64,000 nt of DNA from an uncultured Lachnospira sp. (GTDB lineage Bacteria > Bacillota > Clostridia > Lachnospirales > Lachnospiraceae), in assembly GCA_910589305.1 (NCBI GenBank), contig CAJUTV010000001.1:247149-311148 (forward strand). Reading direction: 5' to 3'. Below, piece by piece: positions 9,098 through 17,019 of the stretch; the first letter of the stretch is position 1; the number at the start of each line of letters is the position of its first letter. A model generated the notes under the pieces. It ran no database searches and was not told the DNA's origin. It saw nothing but the letters and a program-made list of their open reading frames with translations. A program made the translations under genes and the position numbers.

Positions 9098-9115
9098 AAT
9101 GAATAAATATACATT
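9098..9115 (+). promoter_or_regulatory. ARG box upstream of argG
   Basis: AATGAATAAATATACATT matches the classical arginine-repressor box W-N-TGAAT-WWWW-ATTCA-N-W at all but one position. It lies just upstream of the argG -35 box. ArgR/AhrC control of argG is therefore likely; the argR gene itself is not in the window. Confidence 0.6.
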
Positions 9116-9123
9116 TTTGGCTA

Positions 9124-9152
9124 TTGATTTTTTTTTCTAATTGGATTATGAT
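9124..9152 (+). promoter_or_regulatory. Probable promoter of argG
   Basis: TTGATT (9124-9129) and TATGAT (9147-9152) are 17 bases apart. The RNA start would be near 9159, giving a leader of about 205 bases that contains two repeat hairpins before the argG ribosome site. Confidence 0.5.
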
Positions 9153-9227
9153 AGGTACAATAATGGACGACATTTTTTACAAGACGCCCTTATATTCAAT
9201 CAAATGCTGTTAAGCCAGCTTATTGAA

Positions 9228-9261
9228 TCAAATACCCCGCTGCAAGCAACGGGGTATTTGA
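9228..9261. repeat. Perfect inverted repeat in the argG leader
   Basis: TCAAATACCCCG (9228-9239) and CGGGGTATTTGA (9250-9261) form a perfect 12-bp stem with a 10-base loop. No T-run follows, so it is not a standard terminator. It is contiguous with the family 2 repeat at 9262 and probably part of the same element. Confidence 0.75.
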
Positions 9262-9345
9262 CCCTCGCGGCATTCGCCAAGTCAGCTTGCTGACTTTATG
9301 CTCGTGCAAGCACGGCACTTGGCTCATTGCTCGCGGGAATAAAAA
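9262..9345 (+). repeat. Dispersed repeat family 2, copy 2
   Basis: It contains the palindrome GTCAGCTTGCTGAC (near 9281-9294) and the core GGCACTTGGCTCATTGCTCG (9314-9333), shared with 1461-1480 in reverse. It ends about a dozen bases before the argG AGGAGG. Placed in the 5' leader, it could affect argG RNA folding; that is inference. Confidence 0.7.
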
Positions 9346-9364
9346 AATCAGGAGGAAATGATTC

Positions 9365-10579
9365 ATGAAAGAAAAAGTTATTTTAGCTTACTCTGGTGGT
9401 CTTGACACCACTGCAATTATTCCTTGGCTCAAGGAAAATTTTGATTACGAAGTTATCTGTGTATGTGCAGACTGTGGACAAGAGGAAGAATTAGACGGAC
9501 TTGAAGAAAGAGCAATCTCATGTGGTGCTTCTAAGCTTTACATAGAAGACCTTACCGATGAATTTTGTGATGACTATATCGTGCCTTGTGTACAAGCTCA
9601 TGCTGTATATGAAAATAAATATCTTCTTGGCACTTCTATGGCAAGACCTTTAATTGCAAAAAGACTTGTTGAGATTGCCCGCAAAGAAGGTGCTACTGCT
9701 ATATGTCATGGTGCTACTGGCAAGGGAAATGACCAGATTCGTTTTGAGTTGACTATCAAGGCACTTGCGCCAGATATCAAGATTATTGCTGCATGGAGAA
9801 ATGAAAAATGGACTATGCAGTCTCGTGAAGATGAGATTGAATACTGCAAACAGCATGGTATTCATCTTCCATTTTCAGCTGATACCAGCTATAGCCGTGA
9901 CCGCAATATATGGCATATCAGCCATGAAGGATTGGAATTAGAAGACCCTGCCAATGAACCAAACTATGAACATTTGCTTGTACTTGGCACAACACCTGAA
10001 AAAGCGCCAGACGAAGGCGAATATGTTACGATAACCTTTGAAAAAGGTGTTCCAAAAACGGTTAATGGAAAGGCTATGAAAGTTTCGGATATTATTCGTG
10101 AACTCAATCGTCTTGGCGGAAAACATGGCATTGGCATTATTGATATTGTAGAAAACCGTGTTGTTGGAATGAAATCTCGTGGTGTTTATGAGACACCTGG
10201 CGGAACAATCCTCTATGAAGCACATCAGCAGCTTGAAGAACTTGTTCTTGACCGTGATACTTCAACTATGAAACTTGATATGGGCAATAAATTTGCTCAA
10301 ATCGTTTATGAAGGAAAATGGGAGACACCTTTGCGTGAGGCTGTTCAGGCATTTATTGAAACCACACAGGAAAAAGTTACAGGTGAAGTTAAATTCAAGC
10401 TTTATAAAGGCAATATTATAAAAGCAGGCACAACATCGCCTTATTCACTTTACAATGAATCCATTGCTTCCTTTACAACGGGTGAACTTTACGACCATCA
10501 CGATGCAGAAGGCTTTATCAATCTCTTTGGACTTTCATTAAAAGTACGTGCTTTAAAAGACGCTGAAAATAATAAATAA
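9365..10579 (+). CDS. argG: Argininosuccinate synthase
   Basis: 404 residues. It joins citrulline and aspartate with ATP in the cytoplasm, the penultimate step to arginine. The ATP pyrophosphatase loop A-Y-S-G-G-L-D-T-T is at residues 8-16, and G-A-T-G-K-G-N-D-Q-I-R-F and Y-S-R-D-R-N-I-W-H-I-S-H-E-G are seen further on. AGGAGG lies nine bases before the ATG. It is divergent from argC, with an ARG box upstream. argH, its usual partner, does not follow; the gene ends at a bidirectional terminator shared with glyA. Confidence 0.97.
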   Translation: MKEKVILAYSGGLDTTAIIPWLKENFDYEVICVCADCGQEEELDGLEERAISCGASKLYIEDLTDEFCDDYIVPCVQAHAVYENKYLLGTSMARPLIAKRLVEIARKEGATAICHGATGKGNDQIRFELTIKALAPDIKIIAAWRNEKWTMQSREDEIEYCKQHGIHLPFSADTSYSRDRNIWHISHEGLELEDPANEPNYEHLLVLGTTPEKAPDEGEYVTITFEKGVPKTVNGKAMKVSDIIRELNRLGGKHGIGIIDIVENRVVGMKSRGVYETPGGTILYEAHQQLEELVLDRDTSTMKLDMGNKFAQIVYEGKWETPLREAVQAFIETTQEKVTGEVKFKLYKGNIIKAGTTSPYSLYNESIASFTTGELYDHHDAEGFINLFGLSLKVRALKDAENNK

Positions 10580-10665
10580 ATATCAAACTTTTAATATTGG
10601 GTGATATAAACCGTTAAATAAACAGGTATACCACAAGCATGTCTGTTTAACTTATTGCCCACAAG

Positions 10666-10733
10666 AATAAATCTGCCGCATAAGGTAAAATGTTGTATCA
10701 ACATATTACCCAATACGGCAGATTTATTTTGTT
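10666..10733. terminator. Bidirectional terminator between argG and glyA
   Basis: The outer stem AATAAATCTGCCG (10666-10678) pairs perfectly with CGGCAGATTTATT (10716-10728) and runs into TTTTG. The inner arms GGTAAAATGTTG and CAACATATTACC also pair. It lies between convergent genes and has A/T-runs on both sides. Confidence 0.85.
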
Positions 10734-10760
10734 TATTATTGTACTAGACGCAAGCAATTT

Positions 10761-11999
10761 TTAATATAACGGATATTTATCAGTAAGTGTTTTAACCATC
10801 TGTACTGCTTTTTCCTTATTGGCGTCAACATCATCAACTAGAAGCGCAATTGCTTCTGCTACAATATCCATATCTGCTGTGTTAAATCCTCTTGTTGTAA
10901 CGGCTGCTGTACCTAATCGAATACCGCTTGTCACAAATGGAGAAGCAGGGTCATTTGGAATCGTATTTTTATTGCATGTAATATTGGCTGCATCGAGAAG
11001 TTTTTCAACTTCTTTTCCAGTAACACCTTTGCTTATCAAATTGACAAGCATAAGATGATTGTCTGTACCCCCTGAAACAATGTCAAATCCTCTGTTCATA
11101 AGTCCTTTACACAAAGCTTGCGCATTGTCTACAACGTGTTGTGCATACACCTTAAAATCAGGCTCTAACGCTTCCTTTAAGCAAACTGCTTTTGCTGCAA
11201 TAACGTGCATAAGCGGTCCGCCCTGTATACCAGGAAATACGCATTTATTAAACTTAAATTTATCTGCATTTTCAGCGGATGAAAGAATCATACCACCTCT
11301 AGGTCCGCGAAGGGTTTTATGTGTTGTTGTTGTAACCACATCTGCATACGGCATTGGACTAGGATGCGCCCCGCCTGCCACAAGACCAGCAATATGCGCC
11401 ATATCAACCATCAAGTAAGCTCCAACAGCATCGCATATTTCTCTAAACTTTTTAAAATCAATGGTTCTTGCATAAGCACTTGCACCTGCAATAATCATCT
11501 TTGGCTTACATTCTTTTGCAATGCGCAGCACCTCATCATAATCAATAAAACCATCTGAAGTAACACCGTAAGGCACAATATTAAAATATTTACCAGAAAT
11601 ATTTACTGGAGAACCATGTGAGAGATGTCCACCGCAATCCAAACTCATACCCATAACCGTATCACCTGGCTCCACCATAGCAAAAAATGCTGCTAAGTTT
11701 GCCTGTGCGCCTGAATGTGGCTGAACATTTGCATACTCGCATCCAAAAAGTTTCTTTGCTCTCTCTATTGCAAGTGTTTCCACAACATCCACATATTCAC
11801 AGCCGCCATAATATCTCTTTCCCGGATATCCTTCTGCATACTTATTAGTAAGCGGGCTTCCCATAGCTGCCATAACGGTTTTGCTTACAAGATTTTCAGA
11901 TGCAATCAATTCAATATGACTTCTCTGCCTTTCAAGTTCATCATTCATAGCTTTTGCAAGCTCTGAATCATAATTTTGTACTTCATCAAACGAATACAT
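10761..11999 (-). CDS. glyA: Serine hydroxymethyltransferase
   Basis: 412 residues, usual length. It converts serine and tetrahydrofolate to glycine and methylene-tetrahydrofolate with PLP. Seen: S-E-N near residue 35, Y-A-E-G-Y-P-G-K-R-Y-Y-G-G-C near 55-67, H-S-G-A-Q-A-N near 95, and the PLP lysine in T-T-T-T-H-K-T-L-R-G-P-R-G-G (Lys228). GGAGG precedes the ATG by seven bases. It follows the chemoreceptor gene by 27 bases and probably belongs to an aspS-mcp-glyA transcript, ending at the terminator at 10666. Confidence 0.97.
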   Translation of the reverse strand: MYSFDEVQNYDSELAKAMNDELERQRSHIELIASENLVSKTVMAAMGSPLTNKYAEGYPGKRYYGGCEYVDVVETLAIERAKKLFGCEYANVQPHSGAQANLAAFFAMVEPGDTVMGMSLDCGGHLSHGSPVNISGKYFNIVPYGVTSDGFIDYDEVLRIAKECKPKMIIAGASAYARTIDFKKFREICDAVGAYLMVDMAHIAGLVAGGAHPSPMPYADVVTTTTHKTLRGPRGGMILSSAENADKFKFNKCVFPGIQGGPLMHVIAAKAVCLKEALEPDFKVYAQHVVDNAQALCKGLMNRGFDIVSGGTDNHLMLVNLISKGVTGKEVEKLLDAANITCNKNTIPNDPASPFVTSGIRLGTAAVTTRGFNTADMDIVAEAIALLVDDVDANKEKAVQMVKTLTDKYPLY

Positions 12000-12026
12000 G
12001 ATAAATCCTCCATTTTAATTATTATT

Positions 12027-14375
12027 TTATACAGTAAATACCCCTATTGCCTGTGACAAATCACTTGAATTATTATTGAGGTTTTCTGCTGCCAAGTTTA
12101 GTTTTTCAACCTGTTCAAGCTGTCTGTTAGCCGTTTCAGTCACTTCCTCAGACGCCGCCGCTGTCTGCTGTGAAACAGCAGATATATTTTGTATCGAATC
12201 AAGCGTCTGCGTTTTGGCATCCGCTATAATATTAATTCCCTCTGTAATTTCATTTAAACTGCCTAAAAGTTCATCAAACTGTGACTGTATTTGATTAAAC
12301 ACTTTTTTAGCAGTTTCTATAGAATGACCTTGAATTTCAACGACATCTTCTGCTCTTTTTGCAATAGCAACAGTATCATTTGTCTTATCATTAATATCTT
12401 CAACAATTTTGCGAATTTCATTGACACACTCTACTGATTGGTCAGCAAGCTTTCTTATTTCGTCAGCAACAACGGCAAAACCTCTTCCTGCATCGCCTGC
12501 TCTTGCCGCCTCAATAGAAGCATTTAATGAGAGCAGATTGGTCTGTTCTGCAATTTCATTAATTGCCATAATAATGCTGCCAATTGCCATTGAAGACTGT
12601 TTTAAATTATTAATTTCCATAATAACATTTCCAGTAATTTCAACAGTTCTTGATGCATTTCCCTTTAATTCATCAATTGACATCATTCCTTTGTCAACTA
12701 TCAAATTAGTGTCATCTGCTATTCTTGCAATCTTGTCTGAATTTTTAGAAACACTGTTAATCTTATCCGACAAATTATCCATCTGACGGATACATTCTTC
12801 TGAATCTTCTGCCTGCTGAACAATACCATGCTCAATTTCCTGAATGGCTTTTGTAATATCTTTTGTTCCTTCCAACAATTGTTTTGCATTGTTAGAAACC
12901 GTATCAACCGATTCGTCCACTTTGAGCGATACGCCTTTTGTCTTTTCAATAAGCTCTTTGACATTGCCAATCATTCCATTTGTACTCTTGCCAAGCACTG
13001 AAAACTCATCGGTTCCTTTTATTGGAACTTCTGTCGTAAGGTCGCCTGATGCCGCTTTCTCAAGACTTTTCATAATTCTTTTAATAGAGTTTGCAATATT
13101 GGCAGACAAACCGCCTCCAATTAATATAGCAACGATAATTGCAACAATAACAACCGCTAAGGATACATATTGAATCATATGTGCCTGTGATAAAATGGTA
13201 TCTTCTGGAATCAAAGCACATATCATAAATCCATCTTCCGTTACACTGTAAACAAAAAGATTTTTACTGCCATTAAATGAAACAACTTCACTGCCTTCTT
13301 TTTCTTCTGAAGCCATTGCCTCATTATAAAATTCTTGATTATATATGTATTGCTGCTCCTCTGATAACTCCAAATCACTGCTGTGCAAAATCTCGCCGCC
13401 ATCAGGAGCAATAATTCCTATAACACTGTTTTTGCCCAAATCCACATTGGAAAGATTTTCTTTAAGATAATCTGCCTGCACATCAACAAAAATATAGCCA
13501 ACACTTCTTTGGGAGTTTCCAAGAAGCTGTCTTCCATAACTTACAGAATACTTGCCAACACCTTTTGTATCAATATAGCTTCTTGAAGTAAACCATGCAC
13601 TTCTTTTTGAGTCAATTTGCTTTCCTTCCTCAGAAGCCTTTACTTTTTCATATTCTCCTGTGACCTCCATTAAGTTGGTGGTCGTAAAAATAGACTTGCC
13701 ATAATTACTGATAACATGAATCGTCTTTATTGCAGAATTACCCATAACCGTTGCATTTAAAGAGTTAAATATACTGTTGTAACGACTCTCTTCTGTAATC
13801 GGGTCTGCTGAAAAAGAACCTGAATAATAAGACTTTACATCAGAACTGCTGGCAAATTCGCTTGCAGTCGATTTAATATTTGAAAACATTAAAGTATAAT
13901 AATCGGCTGTCTTTTTTACTGTCGATACAGAAGACTCTGTATAACTGCTTGTAATTGCATTGGTTGCCGTATTGTAAGATATTGTCCCCAACAATATAAT
14001 AAGTAAAACAGGTATAGTAAATGCACCTATTAACTTTACCTTTATAGATAATCCTGATTTTACATAATTCTTGATGTCGATTGCATTCTTTTTGTTAATT
14101 TGTTTTGCTCTTGCATTCTTTGGGCGTTTTTCTTTTTTTGTCTTTATAACACCTTCTTGTTTTGGTTGCTTTTCTTGTTTCAAAGCCTTGTCTTTTTTAG
14201 ATACTTTTTCTTTCTTAAAGGCTTTTTCTTTTTTTGGTGCCTTCTCTTTTTTTAGACGTTTCTTTTTTGCATTCTTTCCACAATCCCCTTCAATATTAGT
14301 GTTTTCTGATTCATCTATCAACTCAATAAATTCTCCAACCCCATCCGATAAAACTTTATTTTCAAAATCCTCCAT
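12027..14375 (-). CDS. Methyl-accepting chemotaxis protein with lysine-rich N-terminal extension
   Basis: 782 residues from the ATG at 14375, which has AAGGGGG eight bases upstream. Order: an acidic start, a very lysine-rich segment (about 33-97) built of units like K-K-E-K-A, a first membrane helix (about 115-136), an extracellular Cache-like sensor, a second helix (near 405-430), HAMP, and the signalling domain with E-I-A-E-Q-T-N-L-L-S-L-N-A-S-I-E-A-A-R-A, the almost invariant MCP hairpin tip. It relays an unknown ligand signal to CheA/CheW. The lysine-rich cytosolic leader before the first helix is unusual. The gene lies between aspS and glyA with short gaps, which is an odd place for a chemoreceptor. 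No other chemotaxis gene is in the window. Confidence 0.9.
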   Translation of the reverse strand: MEDFENKVLSDGVGEFIELIDESENTNIEGDCGKNAKKKRLKKEKAPKKEKAFKKEKVSKKDKALKQEKQPKQEGVIKTKKEKRPKNARAKQINKKNAIDIKNYVKSGLSIKVKLIGAFTIPVLLIILLGTISYNTATNAITSSYTESSVSTVKKTADYYTLMFSNIKSTASEFASSSDVKSYYSGSFSADPITEESRYNSIFNSLNATVMGNSAIKTIHVISNYGKSIFTTTNLMEVTGEYEKVKASEEGKQIDSKRSAWFTSRSYIDTKGVGKYSVSYGRQLLGNSQRSVGYIFVDVQADYLKENLSNVDLGKNSVIGIIAPDGGEILHSSDLELSEEQQYIYNQEFYNEAMASEEKEGSEVVSFNGSKNLFVYSVTEDGFMICALIPEDTILSQAHMIQYVSLAVVIVAIIVAILIGGGLSANIANSIKRIMKSLEKAASGDLTTEVPIKGTDEFSVLGKSTNGMIGNVKELIEKTKGVSLKVDESVDTVSNNAKQLLEGTKDITKAIQEIEHGIVQQAEDSEECIRQMDNLSDKINSVSKNSDKIARIADDTNLIVDKGMMSIDELKGNASRTVEITGNVIMEINNLKQSSMAIGSIIMAINEIAEQTNLLSLNASIEAARAGDAGRGFAVVADEIRKLADQSVECVNEIRKIVEDINDKTNDTVAIAKRAEDVVEIQGHSIETAKKVFNQIQSQFDELLGSLNEITEGINIIADAKTQTLDSIQNISAVSQQTAAASEEVTETANRQLEQVEKLNLAAENLNNNSSDLSQAIGVFTV

Positions 14376-14425
14376 ATAAGTGTCCCCCTTATATCTTGTT
14401 ATTTTATTACGTTGGCTTTCTTGCA

Positions 14426-16207
14426 CTAAATATTAATTGTGATAGACAACTCCCCTAACTGTTTATCATCGACAACATCTGGCGCATTGGTAAGAAGACA
14501 AGATGCATCCTTAATCTTTGGAAAAGCAATCACATCTCTTATATTATCTCTTTTAGCCATAAGCATCACAAGACGGTCAAATCCATATGCAAGTCCTGCA
14601 TGCGGCGGTACGCCATACTTAAATGCCTCAAGAAGAAATCCAAACTTTTCATTTGCAACTTCCTGTGTCAATCCCAAAGCCTTAAACATTCTTGCCTGTA
14701 TATCAGCCTGATGAATACGAACGCTACCTCCTCCTATCTCTGTTCCATTTAAAACAATGTCATATGCCTTTGCTCGTACAGCGCCAGGGTCACTCTCTAA
14801 CTTGTCAATGTCTTCTTCCATAGGCATTGTAAATGGATGATGCATAGCAACAAATCGCTCTTCTTCATCAGACCATTCAAACTGTGGAAATTCTGTCACC
14901 CATAAAAATTTATAATCATTCTTATTTAAAAGCCCCATCTGTTCTGCAAGTTCTACTCGCAATGCCCCAAGCACATTCCATACAATTTTATTTTTATCTG
15001 CGGCAAAAAGAAGCAAATCTCCATTTTCACCGTCAAGAGCGGCAATCAATGCTTTCATCTCATCATCGGTCATAAATTTTGCAAAGGAAGATTTCACGGT
15101 TCCATCTTGCTGAATTGCTATATAAGCAATTCCGCTGGCACCATAGCCTTTTGCAAAATCAATCAACGCATCAATCTTTTTTCTTGGCATACTGCCCTGT
15201 CCTTTAGCGTTAATTCCTCTCACTGAACCGCCATTGCCAATTGCATTTGTAAAAACACCAAATCCGCAATCCTTGACAAGTTCTGAAACATTTTTAAGTT
15301 CCATGCCAAATCTTAAATCAGGCTTATCTGAACCAAATCGCTCCATTGCTTCTTGCCATGTCATTCTCTGAATAGGCAATTCAATATCAACATCTAGCAC
15401 TTCTTTAAATAAATATGCTAAAAGTCGCTCATTTACATCAATCACTTCATCTACATCAACAAAAGATAATTCCATATCAATCTGCGTAAATTCTGGTTGT
15501 CTGTCAGCCCTCAAATCTTCATCTCGAAAACACCTTGCAATCTGTACATATCGGTCATATCCAGAACACATAAGCAGCTGCTTAAAAAGTTGAGGCGACT
15601 GTGGCAATGCGTAAAACTTACCCGGATGGACACGGCTTGGCACCAGATAATCTCTAGCTCCCTCTGGTGTACTTTTTGTAAGCATTGGCGTTTCAATTTC
15701 AAGAAATCCTTCATTTGCAAGAAATGCTCTTGTCAATGTTGCAACTTTACTTCTCATTATAATATTTGATTGAATATCCGGTCTTCTTAAATCAAGAAAC
15801 CGATACTTTAATCGCAAATCTTCCTTTGTATTGCTGTCTTTATCAATTGGAAATGGCGGTGTCTCTGATTCTGACAGTATCCTTAAATCTGTAGCAATCA
15901 CTTCTATATCACCTGTCTGAAGATTTTTATTTATCGCACCAGAACGCTTTTGTATCTTGCCTGAAACCGCAATAACAAATTCATTTCTCAATGTATATGC
16001 CTTGTCAAAGCCTTCTTTACCTATAATATTTTCATCAAATATAATCTGTAAAATACCACTTCTATCTCTTAAATCTACAAAAATCAGAGCGCCTAAGTTT
16101 CGTCTAGTCTGCACCCATCCCATAACGGTCACATACTTGCCCTCATCAGACAAGGACACCTCTGTACATCTGTGCGTTCTTTTTAAGCCCACCATTGACT
16201 CAGCCAT
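14426..16207 (-). CDS. aspS: Aspartyl-tRNA synthetase
   Basis: 593 residues from the ATG at 16207 with GGAGG upstream. The frame is open 15 codons further, but without a ribosome site. It charges tRNA-Asp. Seen: the N-terminal OB-fold (G-W-V-Q-T-R-R-N-L-G), class II motif 2 (C-F-R-D-E-D-L-R-A-D-R-Q-P-E-F-T-Q), the bacterial GAD insert (about 290-420), and motif 3 (G-L-A-Y-G-F-D-R-L-V-M-L). Length and insert are those of bacterial AspRS. It has its own promoter and starts the aspS-mcp-glyA run. No T-box leader is possible, since the predicted leader is only about 30 bases. Confidence 0.97.
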   Translation of the reverse strand: MAESMVGLKRTHRCTEVSLSDEGKYVTVMGWVQTRRNLGALIFVDLRDRSGILQIIFDENIIGKEGFDKAYTLRNEFVIAVSGKIQKRSGAINKNLQTGDIEVIATDLRILSESETPPFPIDKDSNTKEDLRLKYRFLDLRRPDIQSNIIMRSKVATLTRAFLANEGFLEIETPMLTKSTPEGARDYLVPSRVHPGKFYALPQSPQLFKQLLMCSGYDRYVQIARCFRDEDLRADRQPEFTQIDMELSFVDVDEVIDVNERLLAYLFKEVLDVDIELPIQRMTWQEAMERFGSDKPDLRFGMELKNVSELVKDCGFGVFTNAIGNGGSVRGINAKGQGSMPRKKIDALIDFAKGYGASGIAYIAIQQDGTVKSSFAKFMTDDEMKALIAALDGENGDLLLFAADKNKIVWNVLGALRVELAEQMGLLNKNDYKFLWVTEFPQFEWSDEEERFVAMHHPFTMPMEEDIDKLESDPGAVRAKAYDIVLNGTEIGGGSVRIHQADIQARMFKALGLTQEVANEKFGFLLEAFKYGVPPHAGLAYGFDRLVMLMAKRDNIRDVIAFPKIKDASCLLTNAPDVVDDKQLGELSITINI

Positions 16208-16242
16208 TTTCCAATTCCTCCATTTCGTTGTTCTTACATTTA

Positions 16243-16271
16243 AGTATACCATAATTTTTTATAAGCGGCAA
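16243..16271 (-). promoter_or_regulatory. Promoter of aspS
   Basis: On the minus strand TTGCCG (16266-16271) and TATACT (16243-16248) are 17 bases apart, with the predicted RNA start about 30 bases before the aspS ATG. The rest of the gap to the HD-GYP gene (16272-16392) is AT-rich with no other clear site. Confidence 0.55.
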
Positions 16272-16392
16272 ACTTTAAATAGTACAATTCTATTATATTT
16301 TTGTAACCGTCTGGTTATCTATTGCCAAGTGCAAAAATATGCAGACATAAAACATGCAAGCATACAATATACAGATATGTTATATATTTTGC

Positions 16393-17019
16393 TTACACCG
16401 TAGCCATTATGGAACCAATATCCAAATCGTCCAGATTAATTTTGCTGTTATTAATTAAATCCAACGCATACGGTTCATGGATAAACCGCTGAAATTGAAT
16501 AAACACTTTCATATCAAGATTCTTAATTCCATCAATCATAATTTGAACAGCCGTCTCAATATCAAATGCCTTTCTGTAAGGTCGGTCTGATATCAATGCA
16601 GCAAATTCATCTGCCACTTTAATAATTCTTGCATCAAACGGTATATCTTCTCCTACAAGATTATCAGGATATCCGCTTCCATCAAAACATTCATGGTGTC
16701 TTAATACATTTTCAAGCACATTAGAAGAAAATTCTTCTTTTTTTAAAAATTCATAACCAATCTTTGAGTGCATTCGCATATACTTCACTTCTTCAATTGA
16801 CATTCCTTCTGTATTACGCCCATATAAATATTGAGACAATGACAATTTACCAATATCATGGAGCATACCTGACAATTTCACTTCATAGGCTTCATTCTCA
16901 TTATATCCCATTCTTTTTGCAAGTTCATATGAGATATTTCCCACAAGAATACCATGTGAAATGCCACTCTTAAAATCATTTACCATATTTTCAAAAAATT
17001 CACTATCAATCGCTTCCAT
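16393..17019 (-). CDS. Stand-alone HD-GYP domain phosphohydrolase
   Basis: 208 residues, almost entirely an HD-GYP domain: H in S-H-G-I-L-V, H-D-I-G-K near 53-57, H-S near 83, H-H-E-x-x-D-G-S-G-Y-P near 107-117, and D-E-F-A near 136. HD-GYP enzymes usually break down cyclic di-GMP, although some act on other cyclic dinucleotides. No receiver or sensor domain is attached. The start codon lies inside the end of hemZ (14-base overlap), so the two are probably translationally coupled; there is no strong ribosome site of its own. About 50 C-terminal residues after the motif are of unknown role. Confidence 0.85.
   Translation of the reverse strand: MEAIDSEFFENMVNDFKSGISHGILVGNISYELAKRMGYNENEAYEVKLSGMLHDIGKLSLSQYLYGRNTEGMSIEEVKYMRMHSKIGYEFLKKEEFSSNVLENVLRHHECFDGSGYPDNLVGEDIPFDARIIKVADEFAALISDRPYRKAFDIETAVQIMIDGIKNLDMKVFIQFQRFIHEPYALDLINNSKINLDDLDIGSIMATV

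Noticed and set aside
9228..9345. Intrinsic terminator or attenuator in the argG leader
   Set aside because: The perfect stem is not followed by a T-run, and the sequence recurs elsewhere as a dispersed repeat.
14376..14426. Longer start for the chemoreceptor
   Set aside because: AAGGGGG stands eight bases before the ATG at 14375; the extension has no ribosome site and would touch the aspS stop.
16208..16392. T-box leader before aspS
   Set aside because: The best promoter leaves only about 30 bases of leader, and no T-box sequence or specifier stem is seen.
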